Under the pieces are notes generated by a model. It saw only the letters and a list, made by a program, of their open reading frames with translations. It had not been told where the DNA came from and made no database searches. This document shows, in pieces, positions 17,022 to 24,683 of a DNA stretch of 36,852 nucleotides (positions are counted from its first letter, which is position 1; each line of letters begins with the position of its first letter). The translations under genes were made by a program, and so were the position numbers. The DNA lies in NCBI GenBank assembly GCA_016932015.1, contig JAFGDQ010000054.1:1-36852 (forward strand), read 5' to 3'. Origin of the DNA: Spirochaetota bacterium. GTDB lineage: Bacteria; Spirochaetota; UBA4802; JAFGDQ01.

Positions 17022-18038
17022 TTGAAAAACAATAAGATGTTTAAAAACGAAACAATAAATTTATTTCTTGAGAAATTTTCAGGCAGTTCTTTTGAAGCTT
17101 CGGAACTGAAAGGAGATGCCTCTTCCAGAGAATACTATAGAATTATATCAGGGAAAAAGAGCTATATTCTCTGTATTGATGAGAATTTTAAAGGAGTTCC
17201 GCCGGAGGAATATGCGTTCTGCATTATTCATGACCTGTTTAAAAATAATAAAATCCCTGTTCCGGAAATATACTGTACTGATGAAGAAGCAGGCCTGCTG
17301 CTAATTCAGGATTTAGGAGATGTTCTGCTTGAACAGAATTATATAAAGATGAGCAGGGGAGAAGCTGCCACTTTATACAGTGAATTGATAAATATAATCG
17401 CCCAGATTCAGTTTATTAATAATAACAGGAAAGACATTCCGTTCAGTCTTGCCTTTGATATTGACAAACTGATGTATGAATTCAATTTTTTTATTGATCA
17501 TGCCCTTATCGGATATTTTAAAGCTGATATATCAAATGATTTGCTTGAGGAACTTCGCGAAGAATTCCGTAAAATTGCCGTGATTCTTTATAAACCGGAA
17601 TTATTCGTTCTTAATCACAGAGACTTCCACAGCAGGAATGTACTAATAAGCAGAAATGAGCCTTCCCTGATAGATTTTCAGGACGCAAGAATGGGGCTGC
17701 CGCATTATGACATGGTTTCTCTTTTGCGTGACTCTTATCTCCAGCTTGAAGATAATCTTGTTAAAAAATTGAAAAAGGACCACTATAATATTTTAAAAGC
17801 AGGCGGCTACAGCCGCATGGAATTTGATGAATATGAGTATTATTTCGACATAATGGCTTTTCAGAGAAATATAAAAGCAATAGGAACTTTTGGTTATCAG
17901 ATTACATCTCTTGGAAAGGATCTTTACAGGAAATATATTATTCCCACTGTTTCCTATCTTAATGGTTATATCAGAAAAAGAAATGAACTGGCAGCAGCTG
18001 CAGGTATTATAAAGAGGTTTATTGAGGTTGATTTTTGA
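17022..18038 (+). CDS. amgK: AmgK-like sugar kinase (APH fold)
   Basis: Aminoglycoside-phosphotransferase-fold kinase resembling AmgK, which phosphorylates the anomeric hydroxyl of N-acetylmuramate/N-acetylglucosamine in cell-wall recycling. Visible: LKGDASSREYYRI near residue 29, the Brenner motif HRDFHSRNVL (199-208) and the metal-binding LIDFQDARMGLPHYDMVSLL. 338 aa, normal for AmgK. TTG at 17022 has CAGG seven bases upstream; ATG at 17037 lacks a ribosome binding site. The nucleotidyltransferase gene overlaps it by four bases, the arrangement known for amgK-murU. The substrate is inferred from similarity and context, not proven. Confidence 0.8.
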   Translation: MKNNKMFKNETINLFLEKFSGSSFEASELKGDASSREYYRIISGKKSYILCIDENFKGVPPEEYAFCIIHDLFKNNKIPVPEIYCTDEEAGLLLIQDLGDVLLEQNYIKMSRGEAATLYSELINIIAQIQFINNNRKDIPFSLAFDIDKLMYEFNFFIDHALIGYFKADISNDLLEELREEFRKIAVILYKPELFVLNHRDFHSRNVLISRNEPSLIDFQDARMGLPHYDMVSLLRDSYLQLEDNLVKKLKKDHYNILKAGGYSRMEFDEYEYYFDIMAFQRNIKAIGTFGYQITSLGKDLYRKYIIPTVSYLNGYIRKRNELAAAAGIIKRFIEVDF

Positions 18039-18976
18039 AGGGATTTATTTTCGCAGCCGGATATGGTGAAAGACTCCGGCCGCTCACTGACAGTACTCCC
18101 AAATCTTTGCTTCCGGTTTTCAATCTGCCGTCTATCTGCTATGCAGTTTTATTTTTAAAAAAGGCCGGTATTGATCATATCGTATGCAACCTGCATTACC
18201 GCAGTGAAGATATCATTGATTATTTCAGGGCTAATGATTATTTCGGAGTCAGGATTGATTTTTCCGTAGAAGAGGAGATACTGGGTACAGGCGGCGGATT
18301 TAAGAAATGTGAGAGTCTTATTGGAGACTCTGAAGTCATGCTGATAAATACAGATATTATTATGGATCTGGATCCGCAGTCTCTTATTGAATCTCACAGG
18401 AAGAACGGGTTTCCTGCAACTCTTGTTCTTAGAAGAACGGAAATGGCTTCAGCTATCGGTCCTGTGGGTATTGAAGGAAACAGAGTTATTGATTTCAAAA
18501 ATTTTCTCGGTACAGGTGGAAAATCCGCGTATATATATACTGGCTCCGGAATTGTTTCCCCTGCTATTTTTAAGTATCTGACGAATGAATTTTCCAGCAT
18601 TGTATATACCGGCTATATAGATCTGATAAAATATCATTCAGTAGGATTTTACGAGCATCAGGGTTACTGGTATGATACGGGTACTATAGAATCATACTTG
18701 AATGTGCATGTTGAATTGCTGAAGAAAGTCGATGAATTGCGTGAACAAATGTCGCAGATACTCGGCCTTGTACCTGAAATTATTTCCGCGGACGCGGAAA
18801 TTGCAGAAAGTTCGGGAATAATGGATTCTATAATAGGGAAGGGAGCTATAATAGGAGAAGGTGTTTTAATACAAAGATCTGTGATACTTCCGCATGCTGT
18901 TGTTAGGAAAAACTCTGTAATAAGGAATTCAGTTGTTTTTGAGGATCAGGTTATCAATAAGGATTTTACAAAATAA
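18035..18976 (+). CDS. murU: MurU-like sugar-1-phosphate nucleotidyltransferase
   Basis: NTP-transferase that would turn the sugar-1-phosphate made by the preceding kinase into a nucleotide sugar (UDP-MurNAc if a true MurU). The N-terminal FAAGYGERLRPLTDSTPKSLLPV motif (in outline) is textbook, followed by GTGGGFK and the LINTDI metal site. After about residue 255 there is a hexapeptide-like tail (DSIIGKGAIIGEGVLIQRSV) suggesting a short left-handed beta-helix, which the classical short MurU lacks. It could therefore instead be a mannose- or glucose-1-phosphate transferase. 313 aa. TTG start at 18035 inside the kinase stop, with GAGG seven bases upstream. Confidence 0.72.
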   Translation: MKGFIFAAGYGERLRPLTDSTPKSLLPVFNLPSICYAVLFLKKAGIDHIVCNLHYRSEDIIDYFRANDYFGVRIDFSVEEEILGTGGGFKKCESLIGDSEVMLINTDIIMDLDPQSLIESHRKNGFPATLVLRRTEMASAIGPVGIEGNRVIDFKNFLGTGGKSAYIYTGSGIVSPAIFKYLTNEFSSIVYTGYIDLIKYHSVGFYEHQGYWYDTGTIESYLNVHVELLKKVDELREQMSQILGLVPEIISADAEIAESSGIMDSIIGKGAIIGEGVLIQRSVILPHAVVRKNSVIRNSVVFEDQVINKDFTK

Positions 18977-19042
18977 TATTTTTAACTTTAACATAATATA
19001 ATCGTTTTTGATTTTTATGCAATTTGCTGACCTGCTGCCTGC

Positions 19043-19068
19043 AGTATTTAAAAAATACTTTCTTTTTA
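19043..19068 (+). terminator. Terminator after the kinase/nucleotidyltransferase pair
   Basis: AGTATTT and AAATACT (7-bp stem, three-base loop) are followed by TTCTTTTTA, 66 bp after the stop codon. The stem is mostly A-T, so strength is uncertain. Confidence 0.55.
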
Positions 19069-19092
19069 TAACAACAAACAGGTAGAGATAAG

Positions 19093-19970
19093 ATGAGCAT
19101 TGATATTCTGATAATCTTTATTTATTTTATTGTAATTAATATTATTGGGCTCAGGTTTTCCGGTTTTAAAAATATCAACGACTATTTTCTGGGAAGCAGA
19201 TCCATCCCGTGGATTATTGCGTGTTTGTCAATTGTTGCTACTGAAACAAGCACACTTACCTTTATTTCAATACCCGGGGTGGCATATATTTCCGGCATGG
19301 GGTTTCTTCAGATTGCTTTCGGCTATCTTGCTGGCAGAATCTTTGTTGCTGTAATAATGATCCCGAAATACTTCGATGGCAATATTGAAACAGTATATCA
19401 GTTTATCCAGTCAGGATTTGGAATATCATCCCGCAAGATTATCTCTATTGTATTTCATATTACGCGTATTCTGGCGGACAGTACAAGACTTTTTGTTACA
19501 GCAATACCTCTTACGCTTCTTATCGGCTGGGATTATAAACTCTCAATTGCTGTAATCGGTATTGCTACATTCATCTATACTTTTTACGGCGGTCTGAAAT
19601 CAATTGTTGTTGTGGATACTGTCCAGTTCTTTCTATACATTATTTGCGCTCTTATAGGGTTTTATATTGTATCTGACGTGATGTCGCTTCCAGTATCCTC
19701 TGTTTTCAGCAGAATATCTGAAAGCAGTATAAAGATTTTCTATTCAGGCCTGCAGAGGGGAGCTTCCAGTCTTTTCGGATCGTATAATATTTTTTCCGGG
19801 GTTTTCCTGAAAAAGCCGCCATAGCAGGCCTGATTATCAGTATAATAACCAATCTGTTTGTTCTTTTTTGTACCGATATTTTCTGGCTTTGGTATGTGAG
19901 TATCGGATTTTTTGTTTCGTTTATAATTGGATTTGCAGGCGGTAAAATCCGGACTATTATTGGAAATTGA
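19093..19970 (+). pseudogene. Sodium:solute symporter, internally deleted and frameshifted
   Basis: Remnant of an SSF-family transporter. The first frame (19093-19824, 243 codons) gives normal N-terminal helices with the NDYFLGSRSIPW motif, ATETSTLTFISIPG and the DTVQFFLY segment, then runs into a stop after YNIFSGVFLKKPP. From about 19806 a second frame continues with EKAAIAGLIISIITNLFVLF and ends at 19970 with what looks like the last helix of the same family. Full SSF proteins have about 480-550 residues, so roughly 200 residues including the central helices are missing at the junction and the frame is lost. A sequencing error alone cannot explain this. The start has AGAG upstream of ATG 19093. 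Confidence 0.8.
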
Positions 19971-20063
19971 TGTATATTCAAAAGGTAATTAAATATATTG
20001 CTCTTGTTAAATAATTCCGCAGCAGTCTGCGGGATCAGCAGTTATTCAGGATTAAGTTTGAAA

Positions 20064-20085
20064 AATTTAAAAGCAATTTAAAAGC
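20064..20085. repeat. Short 11-bp tandem duplication
   Basis: AATTTAAAAGC occurs twice in direct succession in the gap between the symporter remnant and the Bcr/CflA gene. Nearby at 20016-20031 is a 6-bp GC-rich stem CCGCAG/CTGCGG with a four-base loop and no T-run. Confidence 0.6.
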
Positions 20086-20111
20086 GATTCAGAGGAATCG
20101 GGATTTCGTAT

Positions 20112-21341
20112 TTACAGGAAATGCTTCGGTATACGGCACCTTGCTTTTGTATACATCCAGAGAATGAATCCGCCTGCATTCAGTATAACGCTCATTATTC
20201 CGAGCACCATAATCCTGTTGCTCCAGTCGTATGAAACAATCAGCATGCCCATGCTTCCTGTTAATATAAAGGCACCCTGTATCAGAGAGGACGCGGAGCC
20301 TGTATCCGTATCCTGCTGCTCAAGAAGTAGACTGCTCGATGGCGGCCTGCTTGTACTGACAGAAAGATAACCGAAGGCAACTGAAATGGCAAACAGCAGA
20401 GGACTCCATTGCCCGATTGTAAGCATCAGTATTCCGCTGGCAAGAGAACCAATATAACATACCGTGATTATTGGCAATGGCTTAAAGTAGTTACGCAAAA
20501 AAAGGTAAATCGGACCTCCGACAACAAACAGCATGGCGATTGCTCCGAAATATATTCCAAATACCTGTTCGCTGACACCGAAGCGTTTAACAAAAATCAG
20601 CGAAGATACGCTGATAAAGCCGAGCAGCGGTATTGAAATTACTGAAAAAGCAATCAACAGACGGCTGAAATGTGCATTTTTCAGTACCACGAACAATCTT
20701 GAAGTTGTTTTTAGTACGCTTAAATCAGTAAGCTCATAATTTGTCTCTTTCAGAAAAAGAACAAATATAAAAACTATTATTCCTATAGCGGTTAATGTAA
20801 CAAATGTTCCACGCCACGATGTGAATCTGATTAACTGAGCACCTATCATGGGCGCAATAACAGGAATTACTCCGTTCAGTACTGTTACCAGGGCAATCGT
20901 CTTCTCTCTTTTTTTGCCGGGAAAGATATCTTTAATAATTGCCAGTGTAACGGCCATGGATGCTCCTGCACCAATTGCCTGAAATATTCTGGCAGCAATC
21001 AGCTGATAGATATTCTGGCTAAGTACGCAGAAAAGGCTGAATATAATATACATTGGAACGCCTACTAAAAGGATCGGTTTGCGTCCGTATTTATCGGATA
21101 AGGGCCCCCAGAAAACGGAACTGGTGCTGATTACAATAAAAAATACCACAAGAGAAAAACTTACAAGCGAAACAGAGCAGTTGAGCTGCTCACTCATTGA
21201 AGGCAAAGACGGCAGGTACAGGTCTGTAGATAATGCGGGGAATGAAGCCAGTAATGCTACCAGAATCATAATCATTTTATCTGAAAGCTGTTTTGGATGC
21301 CTTTTAATTTGATCAGTGTTGTTAGATAGAATTTTAGTCAT
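20112..21341 (-). CDS. Bcr/CflA-family multidrug MFS transporter
   Basis: Drug:proton antiporter with about 12 membrane helices. The first helix ends in the family hallmark LSTDLYLPSLP, and the loop between helices 2 and 3 carries motif A as GPLSDKYGRKPILL. PVIAPMIGA in helix 5 fits the 14/12-TMS drug antiporter motif C. 409 aa, normal length. ATG at 21341 has AAAGGA five bases upstream. Bcr/CflA members export bicyclomycin, chloramphenicol or sulfonamides, but the real substrate here is unknown. Confidence 0.92.
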   Translation of the reverse strand: MTKILSNNTDQIKRHPKQLSDKMIMILVALLASFPALSTDLYLPSLPSMSEQLNCSVSLVSFSLVVFFIVISTSSVFWGPLSDKYGRKPILLVGVPMYIIFSLFCVLSQNIYQLIAARIFQAIGAGASMAVTLAIIKDIFPGKKREKTIALVTVLNGVIPVIAPMIGAQLIRFTSWRGTFVTLTAIGIIVFIFVLFLKETNYELTDLSVLKTTSRLFVVLKNAHFSRLLIAFSVISIPLLGFISVSSLIFVKRFGVSEQVFGIYFGAIAMLFVVGGPIYLFLRNYFKPLPIITVCYIGSLASGILMLTIGQWSPLLFAISVAFGYLSVSTSRPPSSSLLLEQQDTDTGSASSLIQGAFILTGSMGMLIVSYDWSNRIMVLGIMSVILNAGGFILWMYTKARCRIPKHFL

Positions 21342-21484
21342 TTAAATCCTTTATAATGCAGTTTTGAAATTAGTTTTGAGCTATTTGCGGGCGCTAAAAA
21401 TTCCTGTATGCCTTTTGTGGATAATTATTTTCAGCGAATAGAATGACAGAACATAATATCAGGGGAATATTGTCAATTACTTCT

Positions 21485-21531
21485 AATCAAGTTATATATA
21501 TAAATCTTGATTTTGGGATTATAAATATCCC
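21485..21531. repeat. Two adjacent dyads upstream of the Bcr/CflA gene
   Basis: AATCAAG/CTTGATT (21485-21491 with 21506-21512, AT-rich loop) is followed by GGGAT/ATCCC (21515-21519 with 21527-21531). They lie just downstream of the sigma-factor pair on the minus strand and may act as its terminator. Confidence 0.35.
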
Positions 21532-21551
21532 TCTCTTTTGCTAAAAAAAGG

Positions 21552-21836
21552 TCATAAGTAAACTCCGTAAAATATTACTGAAACAGAAAGCAGTGTAATG
21601 ACCGCAAGAAGAATTTTGCACTGAAGAACAGAGAGACTGTGGCCTGTGCGTTTAGTAAAAAAGTATATTCTCAGAACGAGACGATAAATAAAATTGAGGT
21701 CTCCGAAATGTTTAAGAGTAATTTCAAGCGCTTTTCTTTTGTATTTTAATGCGAATTGTTTTGATTCATGATCAAGACCCTGTCTGAAGGAAAGATTCTG
21801 GAGGACTTTTGTGAATACTGAAACGTTATTATTCAT
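21552..21836 (-). CDS. Small membrane protein paired with a sigma factor
   Basis: 94-aa protein that I do not recognise by family. It has a polar, basic N-terminal region of about 70 residues and a single C-terminal hydrophobic helix (about 73-93: LLAVITLLSVSVIFYGVYL), so it is probably inner-membrane anchored with almost no periplasmic part. The ATG overlaps the sigma factor stop (ATGA) and has GGAGG seven bases upstream, which indicates tight coupling. By position it is a candidate anti-sigma factor, but no anti-sigma motif (such as the HxxxCxxC of the ZAS group) is visible. Confidence 0.75.
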   Translation of the reverse strand: MNNNVSVFTKVLQNLSFRQGLDHESKQFALKYKRKALEITLKHFGDLNFIYRLVLRIYFFTKRTGHSLSVLQCKILLAVITLLSVSVIFYGVYL

Positions 21837-22351
21837 AGCAGATCCTCCAGATTGTTAATTCCGCGTTTTTTCAGAAAATCAATTATTTTGTCTACAATCC
21901 TTTTGTATTTATATTCTACCCGCTTTCCGGTTAAGCCGAGTTCTTTTCCCGTTTCAGCATAACTGTAGTTATAGAAAGCAATTAAATCAAAAAGATTCCG
22001 GTCTGTTTCATCCATAAAATTCTCATTGTTTTCAAATGCTTCGTTCATTATAATTCTGGCGTTCCTGAATCCGTTTACAAATGTAAGGCCTATTTCCGGG
22101 AAAATATCGTCAATATTAACATCTATATCTTGTCTTCTGGATTTGTAATAGTTAAGCACAGCAAAGCGTAATGTTTCATATAACCATTTCCCCGGATTTT
22201 CTATTGCTTCAGGTTTTTCATAAAAATTAATGAATACTTCCTGACAGATGTCTCTGGCATCTTCAATATTGTCTACTTTTGTTCTGGCAGTACTGAAAAC
22301 AAGAGGATAATATTCGTTATGAATTTCCGTAAATTTTTCTTTTTTGCTCAT
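21833..22351 (-). CDS. ECF-type RNA polymerase sigma factor
   Basis: Small sigma-70 family factor of 172 aa. Region 2 is clear: YYPLVFSTARTKVDNIEDARDICQEVFINFY and PGKWLYETLRFAVLNYYKSRRQD in outline, matching the DAxDxxQEvF and WLYxxxxN patterns. Region 4 ends the protein with ETDRNLFDLIAFYNYSYAETGKEL and a helix-turn-helix-like stretch. ATG at 22351 is preferred over the adjacent TTG at 22354. The overlapping downstream gene encodes a small membrane protein. Target promoters are unknown. Confidence 0.85.
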   Translation of the reverse strand: MSKKEKFTEIHNEYYPLVFSTARTKVDNIEDARDICQEVFINFYEKPEAIENPGKWLYETLRFAVLNYYKSRRQDIDVNIDDIFPEIGLTFVNGFRNARIIMNEAFENNENFMDETDRNLFDLIAFYNYSYAETGKELGLTGKRVEYKYKRIVDKIIDFLKKRGINNLEDLL

Positions 22352-22436
22352 CAATAAGCATCCCGTACAGCTGAATAGATATAATTTTTTTTTATAAAAT
22401 TACCGGCTGCTCCTGCGGTTTCTGAAAAGCTGCTGT

Positions 22437-23642
22437 TCAGAAAGATTTTTTTGCTTTTACAGCATATGTATTTGAAAGAATTAACACAAGTATAAGAATT
22501 ATCATAAAAACAGGTATCGCTTCAAGTGAAATTGATTTTGCAATAACTCCGCTTAAGGATGAAATGACTGCTCCTCCAATACCCATTGCAGCAATCTGTA
22601 TGCCGATAGCGTTCGCAGTATACTCCCTTCCAACCCGGTCTGCTGTTCCGGAGATCAGGGCAGGAAGTACCGGCGCGATAGCAAGGCCAATTACGGTTAC
22701 AGCCGCGAGACTTAAAATATTATTTATATCGATTGTCAGGATGACGGTTGCGAAAAGAGAAATAAGAAGGCTGCCTGTAACAAGCTTGAGTCTGCTTATG
22801 CGTGATGTGTATATTCCGGCCATGAATCTGCCTATTGTAAATATTCCCCAGAAACTGCTTACCCAGTAGCCGGCAAGTTTTGCCGATACTCCGCGGGATT
22901 CTGTAAGGAGACTGTAGGACCATGCTCCAAAGGCGACCTCAACACCCATGTAAATAAAAAACAGCGATATACTCAGCCAGACTCTCGGCCGCATTAGTGT
23001 TTTTTTCATAGAGATATCAGAGTTGTGTAACTGATTGCCGTCCTGTGAATCTTCAGGATTTGTTTTGCTGTTTTCCCACATTGGGATTGTAAATAAAAAG
23101 CATGCCATTAGTCCCATCTGAACCAGTCCGACCGCTAAATATCCTGACTGCCAGCTTCCGCTCATGGTTATTGCTGTTGTCATTATAACAGGGCCGATGG
23201 TGGCTCCTATTCCATAGCTTCCATGAAGCCACTGCATAAGGTTGTCTCCGTGACGCGCCGCTACATAGTAGTTAAGTGTAACATCGATTCCTCCTCCGCC
23301 CAGTCCTGCGGCTACTCCCGCAGTTACCATTACCCACCAGAACGGCGCTGCTGAATACGCAAGCAGAGCGGCAGCAGCCGAGAAAGTACTGAAAGTAAGA
23401 AGAGTGCCAAGTCTGAAATGGGCCATAAGACGGCCGCCGAAAAAACTGGATGTCAGATAGCCGGCTGTAAATGCAATCATAAGGGCGCCGAATGCGTCAT
23501 GATTTAAAGAAAAAGTATGCCGTATTGACGGCCACGCAACTCCTAAAAGGCCGTCGGGCAGCCCGAGCGAGATATAGGCGGCGAAAGCCAGCACCATAAG
23601 CCCCAGACTCATTTTAACAGGTGAGTGAGATTTTTTTTGCAT
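22437..23642 (-). CDS. MFS transporter
   Basis: Major facilitator superfamily protein with about 12 helices. The conserved N-terminal part includes LPDGLLGVAWPSIR, a GRLMAHFRLGTLL motif-A-like loop, and the long glycine-rich helix AGLGGGGIDVTLNYYVAAR with HGSYGIGATIGP, typical of a widespread sugar/drug-porter-like subgroup. 401 aa. ATG at 23642 has AAGGA eight bases upstream. The 5' half is visibly richer in G+C than neighbouring genes, in part because the helices are Ala/Gly-rich. The substrate cannot be predicted. Confidence 0.9.
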   Translation of the reverse strand: MQKKSHSPVKMSLGLMVLAFAAYISLGLPDGLLGVAWPSIRHTFSLNHDAFGALMIAFTAGYLTSSFFGGRLMAHFRLGTLLTFSTFSAAAALLAYSAAPFWWVMVTAGVAAGLGGGGIDVTLNYYVAARHGDNLMQWLHGSYGIGATIGPVIMTTAITMSGSWQSGYLAVGLVQMGLMACFLFTIPMWENSKTNPEDSQDGNQLHNSDISMKKTLMRPRVWLSISLFFIYMGVEVAFGAWSYSLLTESRGVSAKLAGYWVSSFWGIFTIGRFMAGIYTSRISRLKLVTGSLLISLFATVILTIDINNILSLAAVTVIGLAIAPVLPALISGTADRVGREYTANAIGIQIAAMGIGGAVISSLSGVIAKSISLEAIPVFMIILILVLILSNTYAVKAKKSF

Positions 23643-23663
23643 GCTAAGTTTCCTTTATATGTG

Positions 23664-23692
23664 ATTATATCTGATAATTATTTTTATTTTAA
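23664..23692 (-). promoter_or_regulatory. Candidate promoter of the MFS gene
   Basis: On the minus strand TTAAAA and a perfect TATAAT are 17 bp apart. The -10 box ends about 21 bp before the ATG at 23642, implying a short leader with the AAGGA site in it. Confidence 0.5.
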
Positions 23693-23715
23693 ATATTGAG
23701 AAAAGTTACGGATGC

Positions 23716-23743
23716 CGGTTAAAGAATCCGGATTCTTTAACCG
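23716..23743. repeat. 28-bp perfect palindrome
   Basis: CGGTTAAAGAATCC is followed at once by its exact reverse complement, with no spacer. It lies about 25 bp upstream of the -35 box proposed for the MFS gene. It could be an operator or part of a termination region for rlmB. Confidence 0.7.
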
Positions 23744-23841
23744 TATAGATCTTTTAGTATTTTTTTAAATTACGAATAAAGTCTACTATCTTTTTTATTT
23801 TGATAGAAGCATAAATTAATAAAGATGATAAAAATATAGAT

Positions 23842-23875
23842 TTCCATAATATGGAATCAATTCGAATAAGAATTG
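23842..23875. repeat. Two consecutive small dyads after rlmB
   Basis: TTCCATA-A-TATGGAA (23842-23856) is followed by CAATTC-N6-GAATTG (23858-23875). They lie 59-92 bp past the rlmB stop on the minus strand and may mark the end of that operon. Confidence 0.4.
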
Positions 23876-23933
23876 TTTATTATGATTAAAAAAGGGTAGT
23901 GTATTTATAAATGATTTTGAATAATTATTTATA

Positions 23934-24683
23934 TTATTCTTTCAGCGTTTCAAAAAGAATGATCCCGGCTGCGACAGAAGCATTAAGTGAGGAAATGTTG
24001 CCTCTTAAGGGTATGGACACAACGTAATCGCATTTTTCCTGCGTAAGCCGTCTCATGCCTGTGCCTTCGCTTCCTATTATGATCAGCAAAGGCTTCAGCT
24101 CTTTAAGCTTTTCAATATCAGTATCGCCTTTGTCCGAACTGCCGATTATCCAGAATCCGGCGCTTTTGGCTTTATCGATTAATCCTGCGGCATTTGCTAC
24201 CGTATAAACAGGAAGATACGCTGTTGCTCCTGCGGATGTTTTGATTACTGATCCTGTAATGCCTGATGAGTTAGCTTTGGTAAGAATGACTCCGCGTCCG
24301 CCCAATGCTTCGGCAGTTCTGATAATTGAGCCGATGTTGTGAGGGTCTGTCAGCTGGTCGAGCAGAACAAGCACACCTTTCCGTTCAGCCGCTGTTTTAA
24401 GAAAAGTGTCTATGTCCGGTTTGTCTTCGGCTTTTGAGACTGAGCTGCGTGAAGGGATAAGTACAACGCCCTGATGCTTCGCTCCCTTTACAAAGGCGCT
24501 TATGTGGTCTTTAGAACAGATTTCTACTTTGATCTTTTTTTCTTTAGCATGATTGATGATAATGCCGATTATTTTGCCGTGCGCGTTTTCCGATACATAG
24601 AGAGCCGCGCCGCTGTCTGAGGAAGACTGCCTGATGTATTCAATAACCGGATTGCGGCCGAATATTATTTCCTGATTTTCCAC
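23934..24683 (-). CDS. rlmB: 23S rRNA 2'-O-methyltransferase RlmB (TrmH/SpoU family)
   Basis: SPOUT-class methyltransferase, likely methylating G2251 of 23S rRNA. The N-terminal substrate-binding domain begins IFGRNPVIEYI. The three SpoU motifs are clear: DPHNIGSIIRTAEALG, IIGSEGTGM and IPLRGNISSLNASVAAGI. 249 aa, normal. ATG at 24683 lies inside the 3' end of cysS (19-bp overlap). The cysS-rlmB linkage is also seen in other bacteria. RlmB is the best match by length and motif 3; another TrmH-family specificity is possible. Confidence 0.92.
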   Translation of the reverse strand: MENQEIIFGRNPVIEYIRQSSSDSGAALYVSENAHGKIIGIIINHAKEKKIKVEICSKDHISAFVKGAKHQGVVLIPSRSSVSKAEDKPDIDTFLKTAAERKGVLVLLDQLTDPHNIGSIIRTAEALGGRGVILTKANSSGITGSVIKTSAGATAYLPVYTVANAAGLIDKAKSAGFWIIGSSDKGDTDIEKLKELKPLLIIIGSEGTGMRRLTQEKCDYVVSIPLRGNISSLNASVAAGIILFETLKE

